Shown here one piece after another: positions 24,801-38,400 of a stretch of DNA of 64,000 nt. The translations under genes were made by a program, and so were the position numbers. The notes beneath the pieces are model-generated. The model worked only from the letters and a program-made list of their open reading frames with translations. It was not told the origin of the DNA and did not search any database. Source of the DNA: Sphaeroforma arctica JP610 (Eukaryota > Opisthokonta > Ichthyosporea > Ichthyophonida); contig NW_014040504.1 of NCBI RefSeq assembly GCF_001186125.1, positions 81,469 through 145,468 of the forward strand, in the 5' to 3' direction. Position 1 is the stretch's first letter. Each line of letters begins with the position of its first letter.

Positions 24801-27800
24801 ATTGAATAGCAGGAAGGACACATCACACGGCTACTTCTTTAGCTACATACGAAGTGAGATACGTTTCATTCAGCCGATAGAAAGGTTCGGTACAACCGAA
24901 CACAGAGACAGCATATGGATTGCCACACCTCACATCCAAAACACACACATTTTCTGGAGCGAATCAACGTGTACAAGGGAACTACTCTGGAAACGTGCAC
25001 ATTATGAGAGGGGTTACAAAATAAAGTATATATCTGAAGCATGAATCTTAAGGATAGTGCTAGTTTAAGGGCTTCTAACCCTACAACCCAGTCAGTATCT
25101 GTACGCTACGATAGTAACAGTACCTTTGCACAGTCCGCGCAGATCGAGGAACGACCCGGTTTCACATTCAATACACTGACTTCCAGTACAACTGGAGCAG
25201 TGTAACCCAAACTCACTGCAGGCTGTGAGGACGAAAGAGTTCGGTATCGATTGAGTAACAAATGTGGAATTGAGATGCGCTTCTACATATATATATATAG
25301 TACTAAACGAAGACGTCTCAAACCCTCCCGCCAATCTGCTTTATACCTCAGCAGAGACGCTCGGAGTTATCTCTGTATAGCGAATACAAACACTACTTTC
25401 GTATTGCATATGCATTGCGGGTAACCGAGACAGCACCTTGAATATCAACCAGTTATTTAGATAGTCAGCTAGTTTGTGAATGAGTTATATAGATATCCGA
25501 CATACAGACGAGTGAACGTATACTTACAGAAGCACATGCCCGTTTCGGGGTCAGTGGAGAAGCCGTCGCCACAGTCGATGCACATCTCACTGTCACATTC
25601 GAAACACGTGGTACCGCTATCACCAGGAAGATCAAACTGCGCACACGCTACAGTAGCCAATTGAAGGAGAAAAGGGGTGAGAATATTAACCGTAAGACAC
25701 ACGCTATAAGCCAATTAAAGAGGAAGGGTGAGACTATGAACCATAAGACCACGCTATAAGCCAATTAAAGAGGAAAAGGTGAGATTATGAACCATAAGAC
25801 CACGCTATAAGCCAATTAAAGAGGAAATGGTGAGGTTTTGAGCCATAAGACAAGCGAGGCAAAGTTCCGGAGCTAGTGTATCGGCATCGGCCGCGTGCAT
25901 GGGCCTAACAGCTCGTAGACTAACTTTGGGGTCTGTACCATCGACACCCAAATATATCTACCACACACGCGTGAGCAGGTACACGTGTATACATGCGAAC
26001 GCACCCAGAACCCATTGCCATCTACTTACATCGACAGACACCCGGACTGTCTTCATCCTCTCCATCGACATAAAAACCAGGTTCACATCCGCCCTGGTCA
26101 CACAGCGCGATGTTGGATACGCATATGGTTTTTCCCACCGCACAGTTGCTCGCAAATCCGCACGTGGGGACGGGGATCACTGAAGGGTTTGGACTGGGAG
26201 CGGCTGAGGTGACGGTCACTACGACTGTCTCCAGGATAGACTCGGTCGACGTCGAGGTGGTGGTGGTAGGGCCCAGGAATGTGTTCTATAAATAGAACAG
26301 GGAGTGGGGGAGCGCGGGGAAAGGAGTTCGGTAGGCGGTTTAAATACGATGGTATTGAATGGCAGGTGTGGACACAAAGGGGTGGCGGCAGGTGGAGCAA
26401 GAATTGTGGGGTATATATGTCATATTTAGAGTATAGGGTTTTAGCGGGTAAGGGTTTAAGTGTCGCGTAACAAGAAGTAAAGCGGGCTCGAGACATCTTA
26501 CCGTCTCAAAATGTGAAGCAATCGTGAGGTTGGACGCTAGGCAAACGAACGAACGAACGAATATATATATATATACATTTATATTCTATTTTGAGCCCAT
26601 CGCAAGAGTTGATGAGACGGTGTTAATAGAGCGCGCTTTAGTAGCTTGACGCATTCGGATTGGGAGCCCGGGGACCCATACTTGCTTGCACCTACTGAGA
26701 TATACTATTCATGTGTCTATGTGATATGTATTGTGCATGTCCATGTAATATATATGGTATATGTGTATATGTAATATAAATTGTGTATGGATATATATTG
26801 TGTATGTCCATGTAATATGTATAATTTTGTGTATATGTAATATATAATGGCTGTGTCTATGTGATGTTACTTGTACCTAGTTACACGTACTGTGTGGTAC
26901 TATCCATGTGTCTATTTTAGACCCAGAACTTTAGTGGTGTTGTGAGAGGTGGGCCATTGCGGCTGTGAGTACTGATACATCCTGCCCGTATTGTCAACAG
27001 CTCTTCTTCTCAGTGTGACGTGCACACAATTCGATGACTTCATATCAAATTGTCGCCTACGAACATAGCTGACACGTTTACGTTTACGAACACAGGATCC
27101 GCTGCGAAATACGTTTATATATCCCCCGCGACATTCCCAGTGTGGATATGTATCTGCCATTCATTTACGTTTTTCAACCGACCGCATATCGAGGTTTGCT
27201 ACAGAAGACGCATCGTTTCTCTATTTGTGCAACGAGTATCGTAAACGTATACGTAGAAGCCAATGATTGCATTTACAAGCTGCATATAAACACGGACACA
27301 CACCTGTACGATTGTTGATGTTACTCCGCCGACGACTGTTACAGACGTTCCAGATCTGTGGACGAGAAGAAACAAGAAGTGTGTGCTTGTGTGTGTGATA
27401 TGTATATATACATTTATATGCATATGTATGTGTGTGGATGTGTGTGTGTGTGTGGGGTGGAGGGGTTGAATAACAAGAAGTTAACAAGAATTGAGGGGGG
27501 TGATTGGTAAGAGATAGTCACAGGAAGAAAGGAAAACGGGCCTACGACTCTTGGCGTATTGAAGTTGTCGTGTGTTCACCTGAAGGTGAGTAGAGTAACC
27601 AGCGCGGCATAAGCAAAAGCCTACCGTGGGTAGTACTGTCAACTGCATCCACACCATAACAACATCTCTGACTACAACTCCCAACCATGCAGACAACAGA
27701 TGCAGCAACCGCAAGATGCCGCTTCGCGGCTGGTATCTACACTAAGGCTCCTTTAGAGTACAGATATTAAACAAGAAAAAGCGGTTCAATCCATTAACTC

Positions 27801-29399
27801 CCCCCCTCGACACTTCGCCTGGGGACGTGTCCAGTACGTGTCAAATAGGACACGAGAATGAGTATGGGTTGCTACTAGCAGGTGCTTTGCTTGGTTGCTA
27901 CTTATCAGGTTTAGCTAGGGTGAGTCGGCGTGCACAGTCACCTGACTAAGTGTGTATATGTTATATTGTACGGTTTGAAATACTTATCTTTTCTTGTTAG
28001 TGTTGGGACGGTGGTTTAAGATGATGGGGAACCGAGCGCATATAACCTAGATTTATACCGCATATAACATAGACTTGTATCGCATATAATCTAGACTTAC
28101 ATCGAATATAACCCAGACATATATCGCATATAATCTAGAATTACATCACATATAACCTAGACTTATATCGCATATAGCCTAGACCTATATTGCATATAGT
28201 CTAGACTTATATCGCATACAACCTAGACATCGCATATAGCCTAGACTTAAATCGCATATAGCCTAGACTTCTATGGTATATAGCCTAGACTTCTATGGTA
28301 TATAGCCTAGACTTCGCATATAGCCTAGACTTATATGGTATATAGCCTAGACTTCTATGGTATATAGCCTAGACTTAAATCGCATATAGCGCAGACTTAA
28401 ATCGCATATAGCCTAGACTTATATCACAAATAGCCTAGACCTTTGCATACAACCTAGACGTATATCGCATTAAACTAGACTTCTATCGCATACAACCTAG
28501 ACTTCTATCGCATATTATAACATCATCTTATCAATATACTAGCATGCCGGAGGGAACGCTAAAATGCAACAAATGTTATATTGTCATATGCGTGCACGAA
28601 TGTGGGCGTGTAGTTAGGCCTGTTAAGGTTGCACCGTGAGTAGTACTCATACGGTTCAATACATAGCACGCACAGTTTGCATGCGTATGGATATACATCA
28701 ACCATCTAGAATAAATGACAGACAGTACCTATGGGTCGGATTGTGTGCGAGTACGGCTTGTGTGATTACAGGACAAATGCAGAAACAGGTGTAAGATGCA
28801 CCTGTCTATACGTTTGGACAAATGTAGAAATACGTGTACACACATTTGGACAAATACAGAAATAGGTTTACACACGTTTGGACAAATACAGAGTTAGGTA
28901 AAAGATGCCCCTTTCTACACGTTTGGATAAATACAGAAATAGGTAAAAGATGGGTTTATTTGTGTATATCGGGACACAAAATGGCAATAAAGACGACAGT
29001 GCAGATACATTCGATATCTAACACCCCATCACAAGTATGGATATACGGATACTAAGTACCTTCAGCCATATATCTTTGTGAGTCCAGTATATACCTAGGT
29101 GTGGGCCGGTCAATAGCCTACTATAACTCTATAACCGAAGTCGCAAGTTACACTTATCAACTGCCCAGTGTTATATTCATTCACGAAAACTAAAACCTTG
29201 TATCTCAGATTGTGCGGTATTATCGCGATCGGATGATTTCCATATACATAAGCTTACATACATACACACACACACACACACACCTACATATATATACATA
29301 TACATGTATACACACATACCTAATATATATATATATATATACAAACGTATATGCATGTAGGTATCTTCATATATACATACATACCTACCTACACACACG

Positions 29400-29433
<34 letters not shown>

Positions 29434-29857
29434 AATATATATGATAATAATTACATATGTGTATATACAACTCAATACTCCATGTTACTTATATGTACAC
29501 ATGGAGTATGCTCGCCAAGGCGCAAAGTTATATACATATTAACGAACGTTCAGCTTCGTGTATGTAGAGTATTCAGCGAGAACTCTATGTGAGATGCTCC
29601 CGCATTCACTACATGCAAAGCAATACAGCAAACCCTTCAAACAACAATTTAAGATTGAATATGCGCGTAACGTACACTGTGATAGTTGTTGTGCCTGTCG
29701 CCGGGAAACCCGTGAATTGTGTAGTGGTAGAAGTTGTGATCGGCTGCGTGTCCGTCGATGTAACTGTGACTGATGCCGTAGTAAACTGTATCTGTGCCGA
29801 AACGCTCGACGCTAGCGAGCACATCAATAGCCCAGCAACGTTCCCAAGCTTGACCAT
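15886..29857 (-). CDS. Secreted cysteine-rich multi-module protein (leftward paralog)
   Basis: Exons in transcript order: 29857-29676, 27355-27304, 26285-26030, 25647-25528, 25222-25124, 24542-24411, 24175-24079, 23632-23438, 23016-22881, 22526-22478, 22459-22299, 22086-21864, 21624-21451, 21184-21022, 20274-20051, 19706-19572, 19127-18949, 18578-18464, 18207-18019, 17540-17399, 17104-16913, 16535-16321, 16032-15895. All phases join, giving about 1,190 aa. Residues 1-22 are a signal peptide ending SVSAQ. Residues 23 to about 140 are Thr/Ser/Val-rich and mucin-like. Then come repeated Cys modules (CxxC, NC, CxxG[FY][FWY]N patterns) interspersed with two Cys-poor alpha/beta-like blocks; the second contains VLGIRQNKTSGNILVD. 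Many NxS/T sites fit secretion, and no membrane span is seen. The modules resemble growth-factor-receptor or furin-like Cys repeats only loosely. After 15895 the frame either stops at once (TGA, 15886-15888) or splices from a perfect GTATGT to unseen exons: the paralog has three more exons. Function unknown; extracellular role inferred. Confidence 0.75.
16154..16203 (-). other. Duplicate exon, possible alternative to the last exon
   Basis: A 50-base exon-like segment reads VDGTTCAELSHCIGAQL and is preceded by the same CTGTCCCCTCAG acceptor as the next exon (VDGTAYNELFYFKGVQL at 16032). Both start in phase 1, exactly 171 bases apart. Splicing both together breaks the frame, so they fit use of one or the other. 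Reading straight through the intervening sequence stays open. Confidence 0.55.
20490..20700. repeat. Intronic minisatellite, about 58-base unit
   Basis: Four imperfect copies of a unit containing TGTATTGCTGGTACAAGGCT and TTGTTAGTCAATTCGTG lie in the intron between exons 21184-21022 and 20274-20051 of the leftward gene. Confidence 0.8.
21270..21480. repeat. Tandem duplication containing a splice donor and exon end
   Basis: The minus-strand exon end at 21451 with its donor (plus-strand ACTTACTTCCCGCATTGTTG) is repeated near 21345-21375 (ACTTACTTCCTGCATTGTTG) and more weakly near 21274-21295. The unit is about 95 bases and includes ATCATACTATA and GACAGAATCGAC. Confidence 0.8.
24550..24675. repeat. 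Intronic repeat, about 57-base unit, three copies
   Basis: Imperfect copies share GTGTTxxCAAAGTTxxxTACGTG and GGATATTG segments just upstream (in transcript sense) of the exon at 24542. Confidence 0.65.
25640..25860. repeat. Tandem repeat containing a splice acceptor, about 51-base unit
   Basis: Four copies of a unit with CACGCTATAAGCCAATTAAA and GAGGAAxxGGTGAG abut the acceptor at 25647. The copy nearest the exon reads CACACGCTACAGTAGCCAATT and contains the functional acceptor and first exon bases. Confidence 0.8.
26700..26900. repeat. Imperfect TGTGTATATGTAATAT repeat
   Basis: Copies of a unit of about 30-40 bases with ATGTCCATGTAATAT and TGTGTATATGTAATAT lie in an intron of the leftward gene. 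Confidence 0.6.
28036..28516. repeat. Minisatellite, about 21-24-base unit, about 20 copies
   Basis: Unit consensus CGCATATAGCCTAGACTTAT with variants; it fills part of the 2.3 kb first intron of the leftward cysteine-rich gene. Confidence 0.92.
28770..28960. repeat. Imperfect repeat with ACACGTTTGGACAAATACAG unit
   Basis: Five degenerate copies are visible in the same first intron as the minisatellite at 28036. Confidence 0.7.
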
Positions 29858-31848
29858 GGTTACTTTTTGTGTCTATATACTCATACAATTTGCGAGTTGG
29901 GAACAGTAGCTGTGTTGATGCTACCTATGAGGATGATATAAGTTGAGGTGACAGATGCAAGCCCAATAGCTCTTGTGAACTGTGTGTATGGAGCTTACAT
30001 ATGTAGTACAATGGTACTCCTCACCGTTGGCAGCCAACGTTGCTAAAAAAGTTTTGATAAAGCTCAATATGCCTTGTGGATATAACAATGATATATGAGG
30101 TATCTAATACCAAAACCACGATAATTCGTGATTGTATTTACACGAAGATATTGGTGGATGACGTTCCGATTCAGGAATAATAGAGGCTTTCCCCCACAAA
30201 GCCGAAACCTACACAAGACGTTCAGTATAATGAATAATAATAATAACTATTGTTGCCAATGGGGATCATTGGAAGTCCTAAATACAACACGACGGTGGAA
30301 CGAAAGTTACACAGTTCTACTTTCCTCGCCCACAGATACGTCCGAGTGCTTCAGGCTCTGGACTGGGTCTCGTATTTTTCAACCGGAGGATTTATTTTAC
30401 GACACAAAAGTTTCATATAAAAATAAATTGTGGTGTATAGCTGATATGATTGGTGGACAAGAATAGCACGGAAATCGTCTTGACAACAAAACGAAGAAAT
30501 TCAATTTTTTTAACATCGTTCAAATCAGTTCCGACTTCCAATGGAAAAGCGCGGGTCTTGCACAGTGAAACTCTCGTGTGTCTATACAGCCAACTCAGAC
30601 CGAATCAGCAAAATTTCAGGAACATTTATGAAGAATACTTTGGGACCAATAATCGTCCGTTGGACTAAGTCCTAAAATTTCAGGATACTTAGTACAAAAT
30701 ATGGCCTCGCTCTAGTAGATGCGAACGTAGAAGGTACTTGTTACGAGCTAAATATCCTAACAAAGTCCTAAACCCGTTTTCAAAGAACGGGTTCCAATTT
30801 TGTGGGCGGAAAGTCCAGGTCCCGAGAGGCCCATAGCAACAGAAACGTTGCGACGGCGACTATATATACATTTTTTTAATACACCAGTACAGTTTTATAC
30901 GGAAAAAGATTCAATACAAAATCGGGAATGGAAATTTATAGGCCCCAGAGCGCCCAGACCTCTGTGTACTATTTACCAGCAGTGAGTACTTGCGCAAAAT
31001 AAGGAACAAGAACTGTTCCACAAAGCGAAGAGAAGAAGCCAACCGCTGCAAGACCCAGCGCACACAGCCCCACACTCCACTGTGTAAATATATAACAAAT
31101 CGAGGATTGAGAATTGGGAGTGATACCAATTTATCGATAGGAGCGGTAAGTCTAACTGTCTGTGCGCGTGTAACTGACTCTGACTGAGTGTTTATATACT
31201 TTCGTGTCACCAACTCTCTGAGAAGGAATTAGGATTATCATTGGAGTGGGGTCAGGAATTCCTCCACAGAGCACTGAGGAGTATTCAATAGCGCAGCTTA
31301 AAGGAAACTGCGGGTACACTGTGTTAGTAGTACTACAGCAAGGGCATTCCAGCGTATGCATCAACGCAGACGTCCACAGGCACTTGCTTAGCACTTCGGA
31401 ACACTCTTATATATTTGGTATGAACTGCTCAAGCAGGCACCTGGACTCTAGACGCAAGTACATAGGGTGCCACGTGTGTATACACGGGCAAATAGTTTTG
31501 CAATCAGACAACCAATACTTCGGCTCGAGCGTGTGAGGTACAAGTACGCTTAAGCAATAGACATATAAGCGGAAGATGGTACACACAGCATGAACATGGA
31601 CACAGAGATAGGAATATGTTTAAATAGGCAAGATCACTTCAGTAACTGGATGGGCCGCGTAGTTCCCCCTCTTCAATACAATGTTAAGAATCTAGAGCTG
31701 AACACACCTAGTACTGAGGAAGCACAGTTCATGCTGATCAAGAAAGAACATTCGGAATACAAACACTTTATCAGGCTCACACACATATATATATATATAT
31801 AAACACAGCACAAACAGACACACACACAAATGTACACACGCACTGACA

Positions 31849-31880
<32 letters not shown>

Positions 31881-31965
31881 NNNNNNNNNNNNNNNNNNNN
31901 TAACTAATCACATACAGTAGTACATAATATACACACTATATATATNTATNTAGTATATATATATA

Positions 31966-32002
<37 letters not shown>

Positions 32003-32078
32003 CATTTGTATACCCAAACTTGTACGATATATATATATATATATATATGTATTTATGTATATATTCTCATGCATATAT

Positions 32079-32110
<32 letters not shown>

Positions 32111-32440
32111 TTACGCTTATATATGTATTTATATATATATATATGTATACATATATATATATGTATATATATTTATATTTATATGTATATATAATATATA
32201 TTATATAATATATATATGTATATATATATATATATGCTAGAATACACATTGACAAGTTTTATATTCTAAATCCCGGCTCTTGTTAACTTCCTCGCAGGTC
32301 TACGTCCATCTTAGTAATCCGCCAATCCTGCACCAACATCCACATCCAATGTGCAGTTAGTGCTGTGTGTATAGCTCTATAACACTAGTTGGATTCAGTT
32401 TACCGCATTATCTGTGGACTGCTTCTCCAAACATACAACC
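29858..32440. promoter_or_regulatory. Divergent intergenic region between the two cysteine-rich paralogs
   Basis: The two paralogs are transcribed away from each other from this 2.6 kb region, so it must hold both promoters. No clear TATA box was found close to either ATG. The right part (31785-32235) is CA and AT microsatellite broken by an assembly gap at 31881-31900. The short plus-strand frames at 30128-30985 show no recognisable domain. Confidence 0.5.
31785..32235. repeat. CA/AT microsatellite block with assembly gap
   Basis: Dense dinucleotide arrays flank 20 Ns at 31881-31900; further single Ns occur at 31946 and 31950. The true length is unknown. Confidence 0.95.
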
Positions 32441-35400
32441 ATGAAGTTGAGATCGATTCTGTTCGGCGCCGGGCTGACCGCGTTGGTGAACGCACAGGTA
32501 TGTCGACTGTCCAGTTCGAAGTGTATGCACGTGCGTAATTGGTACCATCATTCGTTCACCACATACACCTTTGTATAAATATCAATAGGTATTCGAGTTT
32601 CCGTTGATACGTTTTCATGCACGATTGTGCATGTCTATATCTGGTTCTGGCTTGCCATGAACCATGCCTACTACATCAACTAATCTATGCCACCAATCAT
32701 ATCCCCTTTACTGCTCCATATGCTACGACAGTTCCCAGTGTTTACAACTGACGCTCAGGCTGAGATACCTACAACCACCGCCGTTGTCTTCAACCCGTTT
32801 GATACCGTTGCCACAGACGCTGTCACTGATGGTGTCAACCCCTTCGTTTCAAGTATGGCGGTCTATGGGAATCTTTGAGTCGTCTAGGCAACTCGCTCGC
32901 TTGCATCCCTATCCCTAGGGTTTTAGGCTAAACCCCTATCCCTAGTATCGTGCCAAGAGTTCAACCCTGGTTCCTAAATGTTCATTGAGCTCGAGCATTT
33001 TCTTTTGCTGGCTCAATTCCTATTCCTAAACTTCACATCCGTCTGTTGTATTCACACAATATAGATGCGGTAGTTACGAGTTTAGCGACAGGTTTGGATG
33101 GAGTGGTCATCACCATTGTAGTGGACCCACTGAACCCGGACGCCACCTTACTGTCTTCAGGTGTGTTGGCCCAAACCCTGCAACCCTAAGCTTGGCAGTA
33201 ATTATAGGCAAGCATCCTAGAATGTTTCTAAAATTATAATATTCATACCTACTAGTGCATTTCAATAACGCTCTCAACTTCTGTACTCTCCAGATTTGCT
33301 GCCGTCAGAATTACCAGGTTTCGAAATTACAAGAGGTATGTTGGTCTGGCCAGAAACAATACCATGAATCGTCTTGAAGGCCGCGATAACAAACATGTAC
33401 AGTTAATGGAATACAGAGAAATGGTGATAAATGCATACGCATTTGTTTGCCTATCCGTATATATATATATATATATATGTACATACACATACATATATTG
33501 TGATAGAAGGTCCGACTAAGCATGTATTCTCACTTTTCGTCCGAAATACTGAATACACATTGCGCTTGGGGTTGTACACCGATCCTTGTGTTATGCTTAG
33601 CTTTGTGTTAGAAGCGACAGCACAATGTCTTTCCTGGCAGCTCTGAACGATCTGTTTTTGCATTAGGCAGAACGCATCATCTGTTGACCATAAAGTACTG
33701 CCATATAGTACGACTAAGGCAACCACGACTTCTGTTAACATATAAACACACTCAACGAAAGGCTTCTTTGACCGAATTAACGACAACAATGTATGTTTCT
33801 TTTTTCTGTCCTAGGATGCCCGGCGGGAGAGTTTTACGACGAGATTAACGACAGATGCGGTAGCTGTGCTAGGCAACACCCCGGATGTGATCTGTGTACA
33901 GCTGATCTGTGTTTCCAGTGCAATCTGCTCAACTACTTAGACTTGACTTCGAATCTATGTATACGTAAGTTTTATATGTACACAAAAAGCTGTGTGGGTA
34001 TATGAACGTTGTGTACGTCTGTATGAGTCGTAAGTGTATGTGACGTGTACACAAAAGGTGTGTAGGTGTATGTGAGTCATATATTTGTATAATATGTGCA
34101 CAAAAGCTGTGTAGGTGTATATGAGTCTTATATCTATAGGATATGTAGACAAAAGTTGTGTACGTCTAAGTGTGTCGTCGCACATATACATATGTACGTT
34201 GGCCTTGAATGCATAGCTCACATAGCTAGTGCCTCACTACCAGACGACGAGTTAGAGTCTATCCACGGTCGCCCATTGGTCACCATTCCGTTTGTCAAGT
34301 CACTGCACCTGTTGCACTGCTTGTTCTTTTATAACTTCCGCTTCACACTGCTCGTCGCTCGATTGCTCACGCTGCTATATTAAACACGTGTTTCCTCGCA
34401 GTTGTAAGGTTTTAGGGTTGTTCCCATCACCTGAGCTCTGTAGCTATAGCAACCGCCACTGGTTGTCCAGGGTTTTCACCGATCCCCTAACCCTAATCTC
34501 ACCCACTGTGACCGTTCACCTCTGTCCACAACAGCGTGTACCGTCTACGGCCCAACGTGTTCCTTCTGCTCATCCACTCAGTGCAACACGTGTGGCAGCT
34601 TCAATTACTTCAACGCCACCGAAGGCCTGTGTGCAAGTAAGTCCCACGGCCTACCGATCGGTGTGGTAATAAGATAGTCTCAGTGCTGTAAAAAAGATAC
34701 GGTTTGTAACGTTTTCAGAGCTATACATTCTGTTTGCAAAATTTCGTGGTCCGTTAAAGTCACTACACGACATGTTTTGGCCAAACGGCACCGTTTAACG
34801 TCCAGCCTAAGTTGGTCCCGAACCCAGAATTGGGTTGGTTGTTCTCAGAAACCGTTAACGCTTTGTTCGCCTATAAACCCTCTCGTTATACATTGGAGGT
34901 GTCCTAATTGATTGCTGTTTTCTTTTCGTCTTCCACAGCTTGTGAGAAACCGGACAATTGTCCGATTGAAAACGCTATATGCCGCAACTCGACCTATTCG
35001 GCTTGTAAGGCCGGTGGGTGTGATCGCGGCTTCTGGAACGATCCCCTCAAACTGTCGAGTGACTGTCAACGTAAGCAAGATATATACACACTCACATACA
35101 CTCACATATATATATATATATATATATGGGAGTATAGATCTGTGCTAGTTTACTCGCCTTTCAATGGGTGTATCATACGCATACTCGATATGCCTTCTCA
35201 CACCTACTACTCCTCTACACCCCCTTCACACACTAGCCTGCTCGGACCTCAATCTGGGCGAGGACTGTTCCGAGTGTTGGATTAACCCAGCCAACTCTCG
35301 CGGTGAATGTCTCGACTGTGGCATCGGAAACTTCTTTGACATCTCCACAAACTCGTCGCAGCAGTGTGTGTGCCAGTGCGCTACGTGTCCAGAGGTAAGT

Positions 35401-38400
35401 CAGCAAGGGCCGAGTGGGCTGGACTATAAAGAGTTGGTTGTACTGCTGTAAGGGCTGAAAATGGATATACCTATATTTGTGCGTGCAGAAAACATATGTT
35501 GGTATAGCTATATTTGTGCGTGCGAATACCCTATAAGGATATCGCTATATTTGTGTGCGTAAATACTGTATATATATATACCTGTATCCGTGCGTGTATA
35601 TACTATATATATATTAATATATATTTGTGTGAGTAAATGCGTGTGATGGAATCGGTCAGATTGTCGGTTGACGATTCTGGGGCCACCTCTTTGGTTGCCA
35701 GGAGCTTGCCCTTGTTTCTCTCGGAATTATCACACCGAAACAGTAAGGACGAATGTAAAATCCAAACCAACCACACCACAACCCGAATTACCAAGGCCTT
35801 TGCACCCCACAGCCCGAAATATCAAGACTATATTCTAAACATTTTACTCTACACCTTTCGCACCCCACAACCCGAATTACCACGGCCTTATTCGATACAT
35901 TTTATTCTACGTCTTTTGCACCCCAGGCACCCGGATGCAACAACGGGTCGCAGATATGTGGATACACGGAGTCACAATTAGGGACCACAATATTCCAGCG
36001 GTTGGAATCGACCTGTCTGGCCGGACAGTGTCAGAAGTTCTTCCTAAATGAACTGAACACCTTCAACAGCACCTGTAACCGTAAGTCTCATGACTGCTGT
36101 TAATTGCAGGGGCTGTGTGGGTTGGGGGGGGGGGGGGGTTAGCATCGGTGTTGTGCAAGAATGTTCATGCATTCAAATTTGGTAGCAGACCAATGCTACT
36201 TCTATATATATATATATTCTGTCTAATGCCGATTATGTTCACCTTCCTGCCCCGCTCTCTCTAGTCACGCAAGTGCTGCTGGAAACCGATCTGCTACCCA
36301 ACCAGTTTACGCTGGATGAACTGATTTTGTTCGAAGACAATCTCCAGCGATATTTCTTCCCGCCAGGCACAGCCGCCAATACGCGCGCAACGTATCCGTA
36401 CGACTGCTATCCGGTCAAGGTACTATTTATATGACTTTGGGTGAAGGAAACACTCATATATCTATTACTAGTATGGTGGTGTTTTCTGGTCAACGTACCA
36501 TTTATATGACTATGACTAAAGAAAACACTCATATATCTAATACATGTATAGTTTTGGTTTCCTGTCAAGTTTGTATTCATGTACCTATCACTGGTACGAC
36601 TGCGATACTCGTTTTGGTTTTTCTTCCTGGAACAATGTATGTCTAACAAGCACTAAATTTGGGTTGCTGTGAGCTAATCTTCAAAATGGAGGTCTCTCTG
36701 AGTACGCACACATACATATCCCACTTCACACGTCTCATAGCACAACCCACTTTGCATGCCCCATAATCTACACAAGACACACTCTCCAACGTACATACAC
36801 ACATATATATCCCACTTCACACGAACACTCTCCCTGCGTAATCTCGGCATCCACCTACCACAGATTGCACCAGATCCGATGCGTGACAACCACCTGGACA
36901 TAGCTATCACGTGTGGCAACGTAGCCAATCTACAAGCCATTGTCAACAACCTCACGGCCAGCATTGTCAGCGATCCCTTTGCGATGCCTATGTGTATGAT
37001 AGGTACGTACGCAAACACTGCCTCACAGTAAAATTTAATGTATGTATATAATATAAATGTAATATATATATATATAAATGTTCATACATACAATTCGAAA
37101 TACCTGACCACCGCGTGCATCACGTATCATGATCACAGCTTTCCATCCCGTATATGTCAGTGTGTTTGTACTGGGCGCTGTCCTGATATAGTGTCCTCTC
37201 CATTTAAGTTACTACCACTCTATTCGTGCTATATCTAGCGCATTGAGAGAACATTGCTTATATATTTGTATATGGCATACCTTGCATCAGTGTGTTTGTA
37301 ATGAGTACTCTCTTGATTAACGTTCCTCCACTTAATTTCCGCAGCGTAGCATTGTATTGTCCACCGCCTATGCAGATCACAAAACCCAAACCACCAAAAC
37401 GTTTCATTTAATTGTTATACGGTCATGGTTTAGTGTGCACACAATTCGGAGCTTTGCATCTCATAAGCCTATGGCTTGCCCAGGGATTTTTTTTAATGAG
37501 AGCCCCACGCACCTTAGTGATCGTAAATAGGAGTCCCGTCTCCGATTATCCCGACTTTTGAGTCGGTCTCATGTTGGGTTTTACTTTTTCGGCTTTTAGC
37601 CTTTTGATCCTTCTATATATAGATATGTATATATATATATATATATGTATATATACTCCTTCGGCTTTTAGGTCAGTCCCTCGTCCACTCGAGTATTTAG
37701 TCATAAAATTGTTCAGTGTTATTTCTTGATTTTCTAATGTATACGTATCTTTGCTTTGCCTCCCATTACATTTACATTTGGCAGAGTGCTTCTATTCGGT
37801 ACAATTACCGTCACAGTATAGGCCGTATGGTTTCTATGAGCGACGGCTGTGCTTCAATTGTGATCCGATCGCCAACTGCGAATACCCTGGTAAGTGCCAA
37901 TCCTGATTTTGAAACAAAACAACAATATTTTCCAAAATGCAAAATATAAATATATGAGGAAGGGTCTATAATCGGCAAGCCCTTTTGTTTTAGTTTGTGT
38001 ATGGGGAGCGAAGAAGGAGGAGTGGGAGGCAGAAAAGCTCTATGAGCTCAATTCTTGTAGCAGGTTTAGTTCATGCGCTTTGATGTCCGATAAATACAAA
38101 GTACAGTGGTATTAGTATGAAAAGTAATGGTCAATGAGATGTTTGGCTGATCAGTGACCTGTGCCCATTCATCCGCATGTGCTGTTGCTGCATTAGGCTA
38201 TTGCGATGGAGACCGTCGGCGGTCCAGTTGTGATCAATGCGAAGGTTCGTATTACAAACAGATTGAGTGGCCGCCATATGCCGATCGATGTTTAGAATGC
38301 ACTCGAGCCGAAGGTTGTTCCTTGGAGAATACCAGGTATGTATGTATGTCTGTGCCAAGACTGCGTCATAGTTAACACCGGGTGTGTATGCATGTCTGTG

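Noticed and set aside
26495-26545. Extra exon of the leftward gene reading SNLTIASHFET
   Set aside because: It has good splice sites, but its 35 bases do not preserve frame, and flanking exons 27355-27304 and 26285-26030 join directly in phase 0.
30128-30985. Frames of 112, 72 and 61 codons in the divergent spacer
   Set aside because: No recognisable domain, no splice chain, low-complexity Asn run; treated as non-coding.
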